A stretch of 64,000 nt of DNA from an uncultured Bacteroidales bacterium (GCA_902799655.1 CADCBH010000015.1:1-64000), one strand, 5' to 3'; numbered from the stretch's first letter, positions 33,780 through 42,147 are shown. Notes: generated from the letters alone by a model not told the origin. A program made the numbers and translations.

Positions 33780-34967
33780 ATGATGAAAACAGCTGTGATT
33801 GGAGGTGGTGCTGCAGGCTTTTTCTTGGCCATCAATCTGAAGGAGATGATGCCTGAGATGGGAGTGACGCTCTTTGAGCGCAGTCATCGTGTGCTGGCGA
33901 AAGTGGAGGTGAGTGGTGGCGGACGCTGCAACTGTACCAATACGTTTCGTGATGTGCACGACCTCTCTGAGGTATATCCTCGGGGTCACCGATTGCTGAA
34001 ACGCCTGTTCAAGAGCTTCGACCAGCGTGACGCTTACCGTTGGTTCGAAGTGCATAGCGTGCCCCTTGTGGTGCAGGATGACCAGTGTGTCTTCCCCAAG
34101 GCGCAAGACTCGCATGCCATCATCGATTGTTTTCTCTCTCTGGCTCGTCGCCATCATGTCGAGATACGTACAGGTTGCAAGGTACAGTCATTAGCTGATG
34201 TTCAAGGCTATGACTATGTAGTGGTGACGACGGGAGGCTCACCAAAAGGTGAAGGACTCCGGTGGCTTGCTAATCTGGGACATGGGATAGAAATACCTGT
34301 ACCGTCGCTGTTTACCTTTGCCATTGATGACCCGCAATTGCAGGCGTTGATGGGAGTGGTGACTGATGTAGAGGTAATGATCCCTGGTACAAAACTGCGT
34401 GCTGGCGGACCGTTGCTCATCACCCATTGGGGTGTAAGCGGTCCGGCTATTCTCAAATTGTCTAGTTATGCTGCACGCTATTTGGCAGAGCAGCATTATC
34501 GCGCACCGTTGGCTATTCGTTGGCTGTCGCAAAGTGATCAGGACATCATTTCGTTATTATATGAGCAAGTTGCGACCCAGCCCAAGAAGCAACTGCCGAC
34601 CTATAATCCCTTTGGGTTGCAACAGCGTTTGTGGACATATCTGTTGGAGAAAGCACTTACTACGCGCAGCCAGATCCGATGGGCAGAGCTGAACAAAAAG
34701 GACGTCAACCGATTGGTCAACGTCCTGATGAATGATACTTACCAGATGGCTGGGCGTGCTCCCTTCAAGGATGAGTTTGTTACCTGTGGTGGCGTCTCGC
34801 TGAAAGCCATCAACCCATCGACACTCGAGAGTCGTCATGTCCCCTGTCTGTATTTTGCTGGCGAGGTACTCGACATCGATGGCGTCACGGGAGGCTTTAA
34901 CTTCCAAGCAGCATGGACAACCGCCTATACGGTAGCCCGCAGCATCGCCCAGACCAATGGTCATTAG
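33780..34967 (+). CDS. HI0933-family NAD(P)/FAD-dependent oxidoreductase (BaiN-like flavoprotein)
   Basis: 395 residues from ATG 33780 (33783 and 33774 are alternatives). The FAD-binding Rossmann motif is VIGGGAAGFFLAINL near the start, followed by the family signature KVEVSGGGRCNCTN and a C-terminal GEVLDIDGVTGGFNFQAAW. Family members are cytoplasmic flavoproteins of mostly unknown substrate; BaiN acts on bile-acid intermediates. The stop overlaps the convergent aldo/keto reductase stop by four bases. Confidence 0.85.
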   Translation: MMKTAVIGGGAAGFFLAINLKEMMPEMGVTLFERSHRVLAKVEVSGGGRCNCTNTFRDVHDLSEVYPRGHRLLKRLFKSFDQRDAYRWFEVHSVPLVVQDDQCVFPKAQDSHAIIDCFLSLARRHHVEIRTGCKVQSLADVQGYDYVVVTTGGSPKGEGLRWLANLGHGIEIPVPSLFTFAIDDPQLQALMGVVTDVEVMIPGTKLRAGGPLLITHWGVSGPAILKLSSYAARYLAEQHYRAPLAIRWLSQSDQDIISLLYEQVATQPKKQLPTYNPFGLQQRLWTYLLEKALTTRSQIRWAELNKKDVNRLVNVLMNDTYQMAGRAPFKDEFVTCGGVSLKAINPSTLESRHVPCLYFAGEVLDIDGVTGGFNFQAAWTTAYTVARSIAQTNGH

Positions 34968-36358
34968 TCTTCAGATACCTTATTCTGTTTCAAATCCTCC
35001 ACAAATTGAGCAATCTTCCTGAGTTCGCGGGGGATGCGAATGTTCTGCGGGCAGTGAGGCTCACACTGGCCACAACCAATGCAGTGGTCAGCCTGTCGCA
35101 GACGAGGTACGGCGCGGTCGAGACCAATGAGGTAGTTACGACGCAGTTTGTAGTATTCGTCATCCATCTTCAGACGAGGCAGCGTGCCGTCGTTCTTACA
35201 TTTATTATAATGTACGAAGATGGCTGGGATGTCGATGCCGTAAGGACAGGGCATACAGTATTTACAGTCGTTGCAGGGGATGTTCTCCAATCCTACAATA
35301 CGCTCGGCAATATCCTTGTCCAGATAGCGCTGTTCCTTCTCTGTCAGCGGCACCAACGGACAATATGAGAGCAGGTTGTCTTTCAGGTGCTCCATATAGG
35401 TCATACCACTTAGCACGGTCAGTACACCCTCTGGTGTGCCGGCATAGCGGAATGCCCATGAGGCCACGCTACGCTCGGGAGCCTTGCTCTTCAGGTCTGT
35501 AGCCAGATATTGTGGCAGATTGGCCAGTCGGCCACCTAACAGGGGCTCCATGATGACAGCGGGAATGCCGACCTTCTGCAACTCGGCATAGAGGTAACTG
35601 GCATCCACGTTGCGGTCGTTGATCTCGTTGGCAAAATCCCAGTCCAGATAGTTCAACTCTATCTGCACAAAGTCCCAATGGTACTTGTCGTGCATCGCCA
35701 GTACCTCGTCGAAAACACTTTGGTAGCCATGAAACGAGAAACCGAGGTTGCGGATACGACCTGCTTCGCGCTCCTTCATCAGATAGTCCATCATGCCGTT
35801 GTCAACATAACGACGGTTGAATTCGTCCATACCGCCTCCGATGGCGTGCAACAAATAGTAGTCGAGGTAATCTACCTGCAGGTTCTTCAACGAGTTCTGA
35901 TACATCTGGATGCTGGCCTCACGACTCTGTGTAGAGGGGTGAAAATTGGATAGCTTGGTAGCTACGAAGTATTCAGAACGCTTGTGACGGCTCAGCGCAA
36001 TACCTGTACAGGCTTCCGACTTGCCTTGGCAATAGACGGGAGATGTATCGAAGTAGTTCACACCATGCTCGATAGCATAGTCTATCTGCTGGTTGATCAT
36101 CTCCTGGTCGTAATCGTCCTTGTTCTCCGTCTTCGACGGCAGGCGCATCATACCGTATCCCAATATCGAGACTTTCTCTTTCGTCTTCGGATTCTCGCGG
36201 TAGGTCATCTTGCCTACAGGTGGCTCCACCTGTTTCTTGTATTCCTCTACGGCCTTGCTCTTTGATTTCGACTTACAGCCAGTCAGTACAGCCGTCGTGG
36301 CAACAGCACCACCACCCAATATCTTGAGGAAATTCCTTCGGGTTATATCTTTTTTCAT
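34964..36358 (-). CDS. Tat-signal lipoprotein aldo/keto reductase with two [4Fe-4S] motifs
   Basis: 464 residues. The N-terminus DITRRNFLKILGGGA is a twin-arginine signal (Arg7-Arg8) that runs into a lipobox VLTGC (Cys28), so the product is predicted to be Tat-exported and lipidated. The aldo/keto reductase barrel has YFDTSPVYCQGKSE, FVATKLSNFH and YLLHAIGGG; the C-terminus carries CNDCKYCMPCP and CIGCGQCEPHCP. It is the last gene after tatA, tatC and a six-cluster polyferredoxin, 18 bases downstream of the latter, which suggests that it receives electrons from it. A paralogue is at 28473-29822. Confidence 0.9.
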   Translation of the reverse strand: MKKDITRRNFLKILGGGAVATTAVLTGCKSKSKSKAVEEYKKQVEPPVGKMTYRENPKTKEKVSILGYGMMRLPSKTENKDDYDQEMINQQIDYAIEHGVNYFDTSPVYCQGKSEACTGIALSRHKRSEYFVATKLSNFHPSTQSREASIQMYQNSLKNLQVDYLDYYLLHAIGGGMDEFNRRYVDNGMMDYLMKEREAGRIRNLGFSFHGYQSVFDEVLAMHDKYHWDFVQIELNYLDWDFANEINDRNVDASYLYAELQKVGIPAVIMEPLLGGRLANLPQYLATDLKSKAPERSVASWAFRYAGTPEGVLTVLSGMTYMEHLKDNLLSYCPLVPLTEKEQRYLDKDIAERIVGLENIPCNDCKYCMPCPYGIDIPAIFVHYNKCKNDGTLPRLKMDDEYYKLRRNYLIGLDRAVPRLRQADHCIGCGQCEPHCPQNIRIPRELRKIAQFVEDLKQNKVSED

Positions 36359-36376
36359 TGTCGTCTTCGTTTTCGT

Positions 36377-37873
36377 TTAAACTTCCTTGTGCACTTCGTG
36401 CCCTTCGACGTAGATGGCCGAGAAGGGACGGGCAGGACACAGATACTCACAGGCACCACAGCCGATGCAACGGGCTTCGTTGACAGCGGGAACGTAGGCT
36501 CCCTCTTCGTCATTTGGATTATTGGGCACCATCTCAATAGCTCCCGTAGGACAATGGCGGGCGCAATTGCCACACTCTACGCCATCAGTCAGGGGGATAC
36601 AGTTCTTTTTAATCCATACGGCATGACCAATTTGTGTCGAAGCCTTGTCCTCATGCTTCAAAGGTTTGATGGCACCGGCCGGACAGACCTCCGAACAGCG
36701 GTTACACTCAGGACGACAATAGCCGCGCTCATACGACATCACGGGTTGCATCAAGTGGAACAGGTCGCCAGAGGGGCGCAATACCTGATTGGGACATTCC
36801 GAGATGCAAAGCTGACAGCCCGTACAGTTGTGCTCCATGTTTTTTAGAGACAGGGACCCTGGTGGTACCAGCGGTGTCTGGCGCTCAGGAGCCACCTTGT
36901 CCTCTATATCCGCCAGTCCGCCATCCATGATCTTGTCCTTGTCTTGGGCTAGTGCTGCTGTCGTGAGTAGGGCAGAGCTCAGCAGGAAGGAACGCTTGCT
37001 GGGGTCGATGCTAGTAGTACTAGTATCTTTAGTAGTACTAGTCGTACTAGTTTTACTAGTCCCCCTAGTATATTTCAGCGCCCCAAACTTACAGCTCTCG
37101 ATGCAGTCGCCACAGACCACACAGCGTGAGGCATCTACGGTATGCGTCTTATAGTCGATACAGGCTGCTTTGCAGTTTTTCGAGCAGAGTGAGCAGTTCT
37201 TGCACTTTTCTGTGTCGAAGTGGACTTTCAGTAGCGAGTAACGGCTGATGAATGAGAGTATCGTACCTACCGGACATATGGTGTTACACCAAGTGCGTCC
37301 GTTGCGCCATGCAAATACTACCAGAATAATGAGGGTGACGGCAGCAATCACCAACGATGCTGCTGAGCGTAGCCAGATGTCGCTGTGATAGAAGGCGTAG
37401 CTGTCGTAGTGCTCTGCAATGGCCGCCAGCACGTTGTTGCCTGCCTGATAGACCGGCTGTAACAGATTCGTGGCGATGCGTCCGAAGGCAGAGTAGGGGG
37501 CTAATAGCTGAACCAGTACGGCTAAACCTGCCACATGGGCAGCGAGGAATACCACCAGTACGCCATAGCGTAGTGCCGATAGGGCTTTCGAATACGTGTA
37601 GCGGTTCTTCTTGGCCTTCTTGCCCAGCCATCCGAAGATGTCTTGCAGAATGCCTAAAGGACAGATGACACTACAATACATTCGTCCCAACACGAATGTC
37701 AATACGGTGAGCAATACGATGACGATGATACTGCCCGCCAGCAGGGCTTCGAGTAGTTGCAGCTTTGGCATCCAACTGAACCATTGGTGTGCCGTCCCCG
37801 TGAAGTCCAGGAATAACCATGTGATGCCAATCATCATCACGGTAGCCAGTGCAATCCTAATTTTCCTTAGCAT
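36377..37873 (-). CDS. Membrane polyferredoxin, NapH-like domain fused to a NapG-like domain
   Basis: 498 residues. Membrane helices at about 8-24, 45-63, 102-124 and 170-188 alternate with NapH-type motifs CSVICP (67-72) and CNTICP (196-201). Two ferredoxin motifs follow (Cys224-234; Cys251-261). A threonine/serine linker (about 271-290) leads to SKRSFLLSSALL, which resembles a Tat-like signal or internal helix, and then four more cluster motifs (Cys350-360, 386-397, 425/434-441, 469-479). The layout is a NapH quinol-side protein fused to a NapG-type periplasmic ferredoxin. It starts 12 bases after tatC. The linker DNA contains repeated ACTAGT hexamers (37019-37060). Confidence 0.85.
   Translation of the reverse strand: MLRKIRIALATVMMIGITWLFLDFTGTAHQWFSWMPKLQLLEALLAGSIIVIVLLTVLTFVLGRMYCSVICPLGILQDIFGWLGKKAKKNRYTYSKALSALRYGVLVVFLAAHVAGLAVLVQLLAPYSAFGRIATNLLQPVYQAGNNVLAAIAEHYDSYAFYHSDIWLRSAASLVIAAVTLIILVVFAWRNGRTWCNTICPVGTILSFISRYSLLKVHFDTEKCKNCSLCSKNCKAACIDYKTHTVDASRCVVCGDCIESCKFGALKYTRGTSKTSTTSTTKDTSTTSIDPSKRSFLLSSALLTTAALAQDKDKIMDGGLADIEDKVAPERQTPLVPPGSLSLKNMEHNCTGCQLCISECPNQVLRPSGDLFHLMQPVMSYERGYCRPECNRCSEVCPAGAIKPLKHEDKASTQIGHAVWIKKNCIPLTDGVECGNCARHCPTGAIEMVPNNPNDEEGAYVPAVNEARCIGCGACEYLCPARPFSAIYVEGHEVHKEV
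37019..37069. repeat. ACTAGT hexamer repeats encoding the polyferredoxin linker
   Basis: ACTAGT occurs at 37019-37024, 37037-37042, 37046-37051 and 37055-37060, with a CCTAGT variant from 37064. Spacing is in multiples of nine, so the frame is kept and the translated product is a threonine/serine-rich linker. The region looks expandable by slippage. Confidence 0.6.
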
Positions 37874-37885
37874 AAACTACTTTGT

Positions 37886-38620
37886 TTAGTTTCGTTTAGT
37901 TATTCTTACGATTTGTATACTGAGCTCATAAAGCAGGTAGATGGGCAGTGCCACCACAAAGAGTGTAAACACATCCGTTGTCGGAGTGATGATGGCTGCC
38001 ACGATGAGTATCGCTACGATGGCGTGTCTGCGGAACTGCGTCATGATATGGGCAGTCAGAAGCCCCATACGCCCCAGTAGTGCACAGACTACTGGCAGTT
38101 CGAAGACGATGCCCATCACCAGACTCATACCCAGCAGTGTGTCGATATATGACTGCAACGTCAGCATGTTGGCTACGTCGGGCGATACCTGATAGGTACC
38201 CAGAAAGCGCACCGTCAGTGGGAAGATGACAAAATAATCAACCAGCGTGCCGACGATGAACATCACGTAGGCCGTGCCCACTATCCATCCGGCATAGCGC
38301 CGTTCGTTCTGGTAGAGTCCTGGGCTGACGAAGCGGAACAGCTCGTAGAGCACGTAGGGCGATGCCGCCAGCAGTCCTGCATAGAGGGCTGTCCGCATGT
38401 GTATCATAAACTGCTCCGTAAGTCCTGTGTTCATCAGGTGGAGCGAGAACGCGTCGACTCCTAAGAGTCTGTATGTGATGAAGTCACTGCTTCTTGGGGC
38501 TAGTACTATGGCGAAGAGCTCTTCTTTCAGGATGAAGGCTACTACACCACAACCCACGACGGCTATTGCCATGCGTATCAATGCTGCACGCAATACGTCG
38601 AGATGATCCCAGAAGGTCAT
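37886..38620 (-). CDS. tatC: Sec-independent translocase subunit TatC
   Basis: 244 residues from ATG 38620 (1 base after the tatA stop); a GTG at 38632 inside tatA is possible. Six membrane segments; the family N-terminus TFWDHLDVLRAALIRM and PYVLYELFRFVSPGLYQNERRY, cited as YELFRFVSPGLYQNERR, are clear. Forms the signal-receptor core of the twin-arginine translocase. Directly followed by a polyferredoxin and a twin-arginine aldo/keto reductase, i.e. a translocase encoded with its probable cargo. Confidence 0.93.
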   Translation of the reverse strand: MTFWDHLDVLRAALIRMAIAVVGCGVVAFILKEELFAIVLAPRSSDFITYRLLGVDAFSLHLMNTGLTEQFMIHMRTALYAGLLAASPYVLYELFRFVSPGLYQNERRYAGWIVGTAYVMFIVGTLVDYFVIFPLTVRFLGTYQVSPDVANMLTLQSYIDTLLGMSLVMGIVFELPVVCALLGRMGLLTAHIMTQFRRHAIVAILIVAAIITPTTDVFTLFVVALPIYLLYELSIQIVRITKRN

Positions 38621-38621
38621 G

Positions 38622-38801
38622 TCACTCTTCACCTGTCACCTCTTTGTCCTCTTTGATGTCTTCGACATCCTTCATGCCGTCCTTGAAACTTTTCACGCCT
38701 TTACCCAGACCCTTCATGAGTTCGGGAATCTTCTTGCCGCCAAAGAGTAACAGGATTATCAGGGCGATGACGATGACTTCCTGCATTCCTAATCCAAACA
38801 T
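38622..38801 (-). CDS. tatA: Sec-independent translocase subunit TatA/E
   Basis: 59 residues encoded from ATG 38801 to TGA 38622-38624. Begins MFGLGMQEVIVIALIILLLF (one membrane helix) then GGKKIPELMKGLGKGVKSF, the TatA hinge and amphipathic helix, and a short acidic tail. Length is that of a minimal TatA/E. First gene of the tat operon; a -7 box TATCTTTG lies at 38832-38839. Confidence 0.93.
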   Translation of the reverse strand: MFGLGMQEVIVIALIILLLFGGKKIPELMKGLGKGVKSFKDGMKDVEDIKEDKEVTGEE

Positions 38802-38831
38802 GTTTTTGTCGTTTTTTAGTTATAACTTCTG

Positions 38832-38839
38832 CAAAGATA
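38832..38839 (-). promoter_or_regulatory. -7 box TATCTTTG of the tat operon
   Basis: Minus-strand TAnnTTTG match 31 bases before the tatA ATG. The -33 position falls in heptamer repeats shared with the divergent mgtC-like gene. Confidence 0.6.
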
Positions 38840-38847
38840 CGAAATAA

Positions 38848-38878
38848 TTCGTAATTCGTCATTCATAATTCGTCATTC
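38848..38878. repeat. Heptamer tandem repeat between divergent tatA and mgtC-like promoters
   Basis: TTCGTAA, TTCGTCA, TTCATAA, TTCGTCA and a final TTC run head to tail with a 7-base period, filling the space between the two divergent -7 boxes. Confidence 0.65.
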
Positions 38879-38883
38879 TTTTG

Positions 38884-38891
38884 TATCTTTG
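38884..38891 (+). promoter_or_regulatory. -7 box TATCTTTG of the mgtC-like gene
   Basis: TAnnTTTG match 25 bases before ATG 38916. Confidence 0.6.
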
Positions 38892-38915
38892 CAGCGGAAA
38901 TAACATCATTTAACT

Positions 38916-39368
38916 ATGGAGTACGAATTTATTCTACGAATTTTCGTCGCAGCCTTGTTGGGTGGACTGATAGGTTTGGAACGTGAGTATAGAGCCAAGG
39001 AGGCTGGATTCCGTACGCATTTTCTGGTAGCGCTGGGTTCGGCGCTGTTTATGATAGTATCTGCTTATGGATTTGCGGATGTACCTATGCGTGGTGATGG
39101 CGCCATGCGTTGGGATGTGTCGCGTATCGCTGCCCAAGTGGTCAGCGGTATCGGTTTCATAGGTGCTGGTACCATTATCTTCCGTAAGACAGAAAATGTG
39201 GTGGTGGGCCTGACCACCGCTGCTGGTGTGTGGGTGACTGCTGCTATTGGTCTGGCCTGTGGCGGTGGTATGTATGTATTGTCAATTGCCAGCACCATCT
39301 TGGTACTGGCAGGTTTGGAGGCTTTCAATTTCATCCTCCACAAGTTTGACAAGCATCGTCACTCGTAG
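38916..39368 (+). CDS. MgtC/SapB-family membrane protein
   Basis: 150 residues. The N-terminal signature LLGGLIGLEREYRAKEAGF and four to five membrane segments with the internal GIGFIGAGTIIF and GLTTAAGVWVTAAIGLACG, cited as LTTAAGVWVTAAIGLA, are typical of MgtC/SapB. Short form without the C-terminal ACT-like domain of virulence MgtC. Family roles relate to magnesium limitation and ATP synthase control; a precise role here is not shown. Confidence 0.88.
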   Translation: MEYEFILRIFVAALLGGLIGLEREYRAKEAGFRTHFLVALGSALFMIVSAYGFADVPMRGDGAMRWDVSRIAAQVVSGIGFIGAGTIIFRKTENVVVGLTTAAGVWVTAAIGLACGGGMYVLSIASTILVLAGLEAFNFILHKFDKHRHS

Positions 39369-39379
39369 TCTTTCTCTAC

Positions 39380-40198
39380 CTATTTCTTATAGGATAGCGC
39401 AGCTCCGATGGCTGTGCAGAACTCTGCATACTTGGGAATGTGGAAATGTACGTTGTACAACTTCTCCAGCATGGGGTAGATTTCCTTGCACTGGGGTAGC
39501 AGGGTCAGGTTGCCTATTAATACAAAGTCTTTGATGCCTGAGTTGAGGGCAGCGAGGATGGCTGCTGAACCGATAGACTGCAACACCATTGTGATGATGC
39601 CCAGTGCAAGATCCTCTTTCGCTACATCATACTGAGCCTTAGAAAACAGTGAGGCAGTAGCATCCATTGGCAGTCCGGGCAGCGGGTGCGTAGAGATATC
39701 ACCAATGAGCAGGTTGATATTGCGGATGTTGCCCTGCATGGCCAGACTCTGTATTTGCTTGGGATCACGCGTGTTCAGCATCACGCGACTCAGTCCCTGC
39801 AACGTACCGCCTCCGATACCAATACCGCCAATATGCCTGATGTCGTCACCGTCACATTGTACAAAACTGGTTCCTGTACCCATTGATACGACAATTGCTT
39901 TGCTGACTCCCGACTCAAAACGGGCGCCCAGACCGTCGGCAATAAATTCATCGACTTTCTTGGTGGGGATGCCGTAGATGGGTTCGTTGACGTAACTGGC
40001 TCCCACGCCTGTTACCATCACTTGCTCCACGTCTTTCAACTCAATCTTGTTGTCGTGCAGGTATTTGCCAAAAGCACCATAGAGCGATGTTACCTGGTCG
40101 GCTGCTGTGATACGGATGGGAGATACTACGCGACCTTCACGCAGTCCCACAATCTTCGTGGTCGATATGCCCACGTCTATACCTATAACTATTGCCAT
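39380..40198 (-). CDS. coaW: Type II pantothenate kinase
   Basis: 272 residues. ASKHA-fold kinase: GIDVGISTTKIVGL is the phosphate-1 loop, VVSMGTGTSFVQ and HIGGIGIGGGTLQGLSR are the type II PanK signatures. Catalyses the first step of coenzyme A synthesis and in this type is not feedback-inhibited by CoA in Staphylococcus. The size matches the bacterial form. Convergent with the mgtC-like gene. Confidence 0.85.
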   Translation of the reverse strand: MAIVIGIDVGISTTKIVGLREGRVVSPIRITAADQVTSLYGAFGKYLHDNKIELKDVEQVMVTGVGASYVNEPIYGIPTKKVDEFIADGLGARFESGVSKAIVVSMGTGTSFVQCDGDDIRHIGGIGIGGGTLQGLSRVMLNTRDPKQIQSLAMQGNIRNINLLIGDISTHPLPGLPMDATASLFSKAQYDVAKEDLALGIITMVLQSIGSAAILAALNSGIKDFVLIGNLTLLPQCKEIYPMLEKLYNVHFHIPKYAEFCTAIGAALSYKK

Positions 40199-40220
40199 AA
40201 CAATGTCGTTGTTTCGCGTG

Positions 40221-40251
40221 CAAAGTTAGTAACAAATTATGGATTGTGCAA
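40221..40251 (-). promoter_or_regulatory. coaW promoter (TTG - 20 bp - TAACTTTG)
   Basis: Minus-strand TTG at 40249-40251 and TAACTTTG at 40221-40228, 23 bases upstream of the coaW ATG. Confidence 0.6.
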
Positions 40252-40260
40252 GTAATACAA

Positions 40261-40299
40261 AGAAAAATCCTGCTACGGTCAATTGACTTTCGCAGGATT
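40261..40299 (-). terminator. Terminator downstream of tRNA-Phe
   Basis: On the minus strand AATCCTGC (40292-40299) pairs with GCAGGATT (40266-40273), continuing into a short T-run. It ends the tRNA transcript and overlaps the -33 side of coaW. Confidence 0.6.
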
Positions 40300-40316
40300 C
40301 ATAATGAAAGGAGGAG

Positions 40317-40374
40317 TGGTACCTCCAGGAATCGAACCGGGGACACACGGATTTTCAGTCCGAGCTAAGGCACC
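40317..40374 (-). tRNA. tRNA-Phe (GAA) lacking the D-arm
   Basis: The minus strand shows acceptor halves GGTGCCT (5', from 40374) and AGGTACC (3'), a seven-pair acceptor stem with one G-U pair; an anticodon stem-loop CGGACTGAAAATCCG with GAA; and a TTCGATT T-loop. After TAGCTC the sequence goes straight into the anticodon stem: the D-loop and 3' half of the D-stem (about 15 bases) are missing, leaving 58 instead of about 73 bases. The T-stem also has a central C-U mismatch. Promoter (40410-40417) and terminator are intact. Either a pseudo-tRNA or a deletion error; it would not fold as a normal bacterial tRNA. Confidence 0.8.
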
Positions 40375-40409
40375 AAGTTAAGATCACTGCATCCTTTCGT
40401 TTGCGGGTG

Positions 40410-40417
40410 CAAAGGTA
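40410..40417 (-). promoter_or_regulatory. -7 box TACCTTTG for the tRNA-Phe gene
   Basis: Exact minus-strand TAnnTTTG 36 bases upstream of the mature tRNA 5' end. Confidence 0.65.
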
Positions 40418-40421
40418 CGAA

Positions 40422-40454
40422 GAAAAAAACAATCGGCCAAACTTTTGACCGATT
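40422..40454 (-). terminator. Terminator of the secreted-protease operon
   Basis: Minus strand: AATCGGTCAAA (40444-40454) pairs with TTTGGCCGATT (40431-40441) with one G-U pair, followed by G and a run of seven T residues. It separates the protease operon from the tRNA promoter. Confidence 0.75.
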
Positions 40455-40503
40455 ATTTTTGTTTTTTTTGCTTAAAAAAGTCTGTTTTGCATCCCTCAAA
40501 GCC

Positions 40504-42144
40504 TTATTCTCCGATGTTGAGCACGCTCTTGATAACGTCTTTGATGGCTTTTGAGGCCTTCTGGTCGCACCGGTCCTCTTTCAGGAATTCGTTCAGATGA
40601 ATACCGATGAGGTTGGTGATCACCCATACCTTGCGCGAGGGGTCGTTGGCAGTATTTTCGATAGCACCGCCTGTCCACGCATCGTGATAGGAATAGACGA
40701 AGGCGATGGGTTGTGAGTTGGTCGTAGCTGCCCAGTTGTGCACATCCGTCATCAGTTTGCCACCGTCCCATTGTCCAGGATAGCGCTTGCTGAATTGACA
40801 GTCGGCGCTGGCCAGATAACTCACCTCGTTAGCGAAATCCTTCGTCAGATAGGTACCGTCAACCAATGAGTAGTCAAGCACATAGCTGCCCAGTTCGCGA
40901 TAGGCCTGCAGATAGTAGGGCATGCTGGGATCTGCCTTGCGATACAGCAGAATGCCACTGTCGTCCAATGCACTTCGTGTGGCAACCGCTTTCTTCTGGT
41001 CTTTACTGACGCGATCCTCCAATTCCTTGTCTCCCATGAAGATGAAGTCCGTTACATTGAAGAAGTCGACGTAGTCGGCATCCGGTGCCGTTGCCTTTGC
41101 CGGGTCTGGCACATATTTGGCCCAGCTGCTGAAGGGTACTTTCTGGAAATATGACAGGAGATGATGATAGAAGACACCGATGACGCCTGCTGTGGCAGCC
41201 TTCTCGAGTTTCTCACCGTCATAATAGCCCAGAAGGTCTTTATACCTGTCTGTCTCTTCCTGATGGAACTTGCGCAGACAGGCTGCACGCAGGGGCGCAT
41301 GACCAGTGATGGCGGCAGGCAAGGCGCGTAGGTGCTGATAGGCCTTGGCCTCTGTGCTGCCTTCAGGAAAGCCCTTGCCACAGTTGTTGATGAGGTAAGA
41401 GCCTACACTTTCGTCTGTGCACGACTCTGTGCTACCTTTGAGGAACGGGGCACAGAAGGGCATGAAGAGGTCGATGTCGTTCCAGCCGTTCTTGTCGCTA
41501 TAGTAGGCATAGAGTGCTGATGTGATACCGCTCTTGCTGACACCTGTAGACACCCATTTGTTGGTACGTGGGAATAGGTGTTTCTGCAGCAGAGTCACCA
41601 GGTGGTGCAAGTCGGCAGCGGCCTGATAGGTATATAAATAGGTGAAATTGGTATCTTCGAAAGGCTCAGGCAGTGACTGGCCGAAATAGCGGTGCTCCAC
41701 CTCAATGTAGTTGGCTTTCAGATATGTCACCAAGTCCTGCTCGTTGTCTATCTCATCGAGGGCGTCGGGTATGGCATAGCCGTTGGTTTCCATCACTACC
41801 GGACTGTCGTAGCTCTTGAAAGTCATAAAGCAACGTTGTTTGTAGGTGCCGGCATTCGCATTGTTGTGGTCTTTCAGCTGCTCTACATAAAAGATATAGC
41901 CGTAATCTTTGGGATCGGAAGCGGAATACAGGATGCTGACGTCGCTGATGCCTGGTATCTCCTTCAGCTTTTTCATTACCTCGTCGTCCGTCGGTTGCAC
42001 GGGGGTGTCTGGCTTGCTGCCCATCTGGATCTCATCCATGTGATCACTCTTGGCGCAGCCTGTCATGAGCAGTGCGCCCCAAGCCAATAGGCAGAGGACC
42101 ATCGTATAGCTCATATATCGTTTTGTCTTTGTCGTCTTCATCAT
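40504..42144 (-). CDS. Lipoprotein serine peptidase of the S28/S37-like type
   Basis: 546 residues. Lipobox LMTGC with Cys30. The motifs YIEVEHRYFGQSLPE and WVSTGVSKSGITSALYAYY, cited as VSTGVSKSGITSA, place the nucleophile at about Ser203 in a GVSKSG elbow. A late YSYHDAWTGGAIE and IHLNEF supply likely Asp and His. The pattern is that of S28/S37 (PS-10-like) clan SC peptidases, which remove di- or tripeptides. Last gene of the S8 - barrel - S41 - this operon, 33 bases after the S41 gene, followed by a terminator. Confidence 0.75.
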   Translation of the reverse strand: MMKTTKTKRYMSYTMVLCLLAWGALLMTGCAKSDHMDEIQMGSKPDTPVQPTDDEVMKKLKEIPGISDVSILYSASDPKDYGYIFYVEQLKDHNNANAGTYKQRCFMTFKSYDSPVVMETNGYAIPDALDEIDNEQDLVTYLKANYIEVEHRYFGQSLPEPFEDTNFTYLYTYQAAADLHHLVTLLQKHLFPRTNKWVSTGVSKSGITSALYAYYSDKNGWNDIDLFMPFCAPFLKGSTESCTDESVGSYLINNCGKGFPEGSTEAKAYQHLRALPAAITGHAPLRAACLRKFHQEETDRYKDLLGYYDGEKLEKAATAGVIGVFYHHLLSYFQKVPFSSWAKYVPDPAKATAPDADYVDFFNVTDFIFMGDKELEDRVSKDQKKAVATRSALDDSGILLYRKADPSMPYYLQAYRELGSYVLDYSLVDGTYLTKDFANEVSYLASADCQFSKRYPGQWDGGKLMTDVHNWAATTNSQPIAFVYSYHDAWTGGAIENTANDPSRKVWVITNLIGIHLNEFLKEDRCDQKASKAIKDVIKSVLNIGE

Positions 42145-42147
42145 CTT

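Noticed and set aside
40261..40454. Possible CRISPR-like or attenuator array from the several hairpins near the tRNA
   Set aside because: The hairpins differ in sequence and are each explained as terminators of adjoining transcripts.
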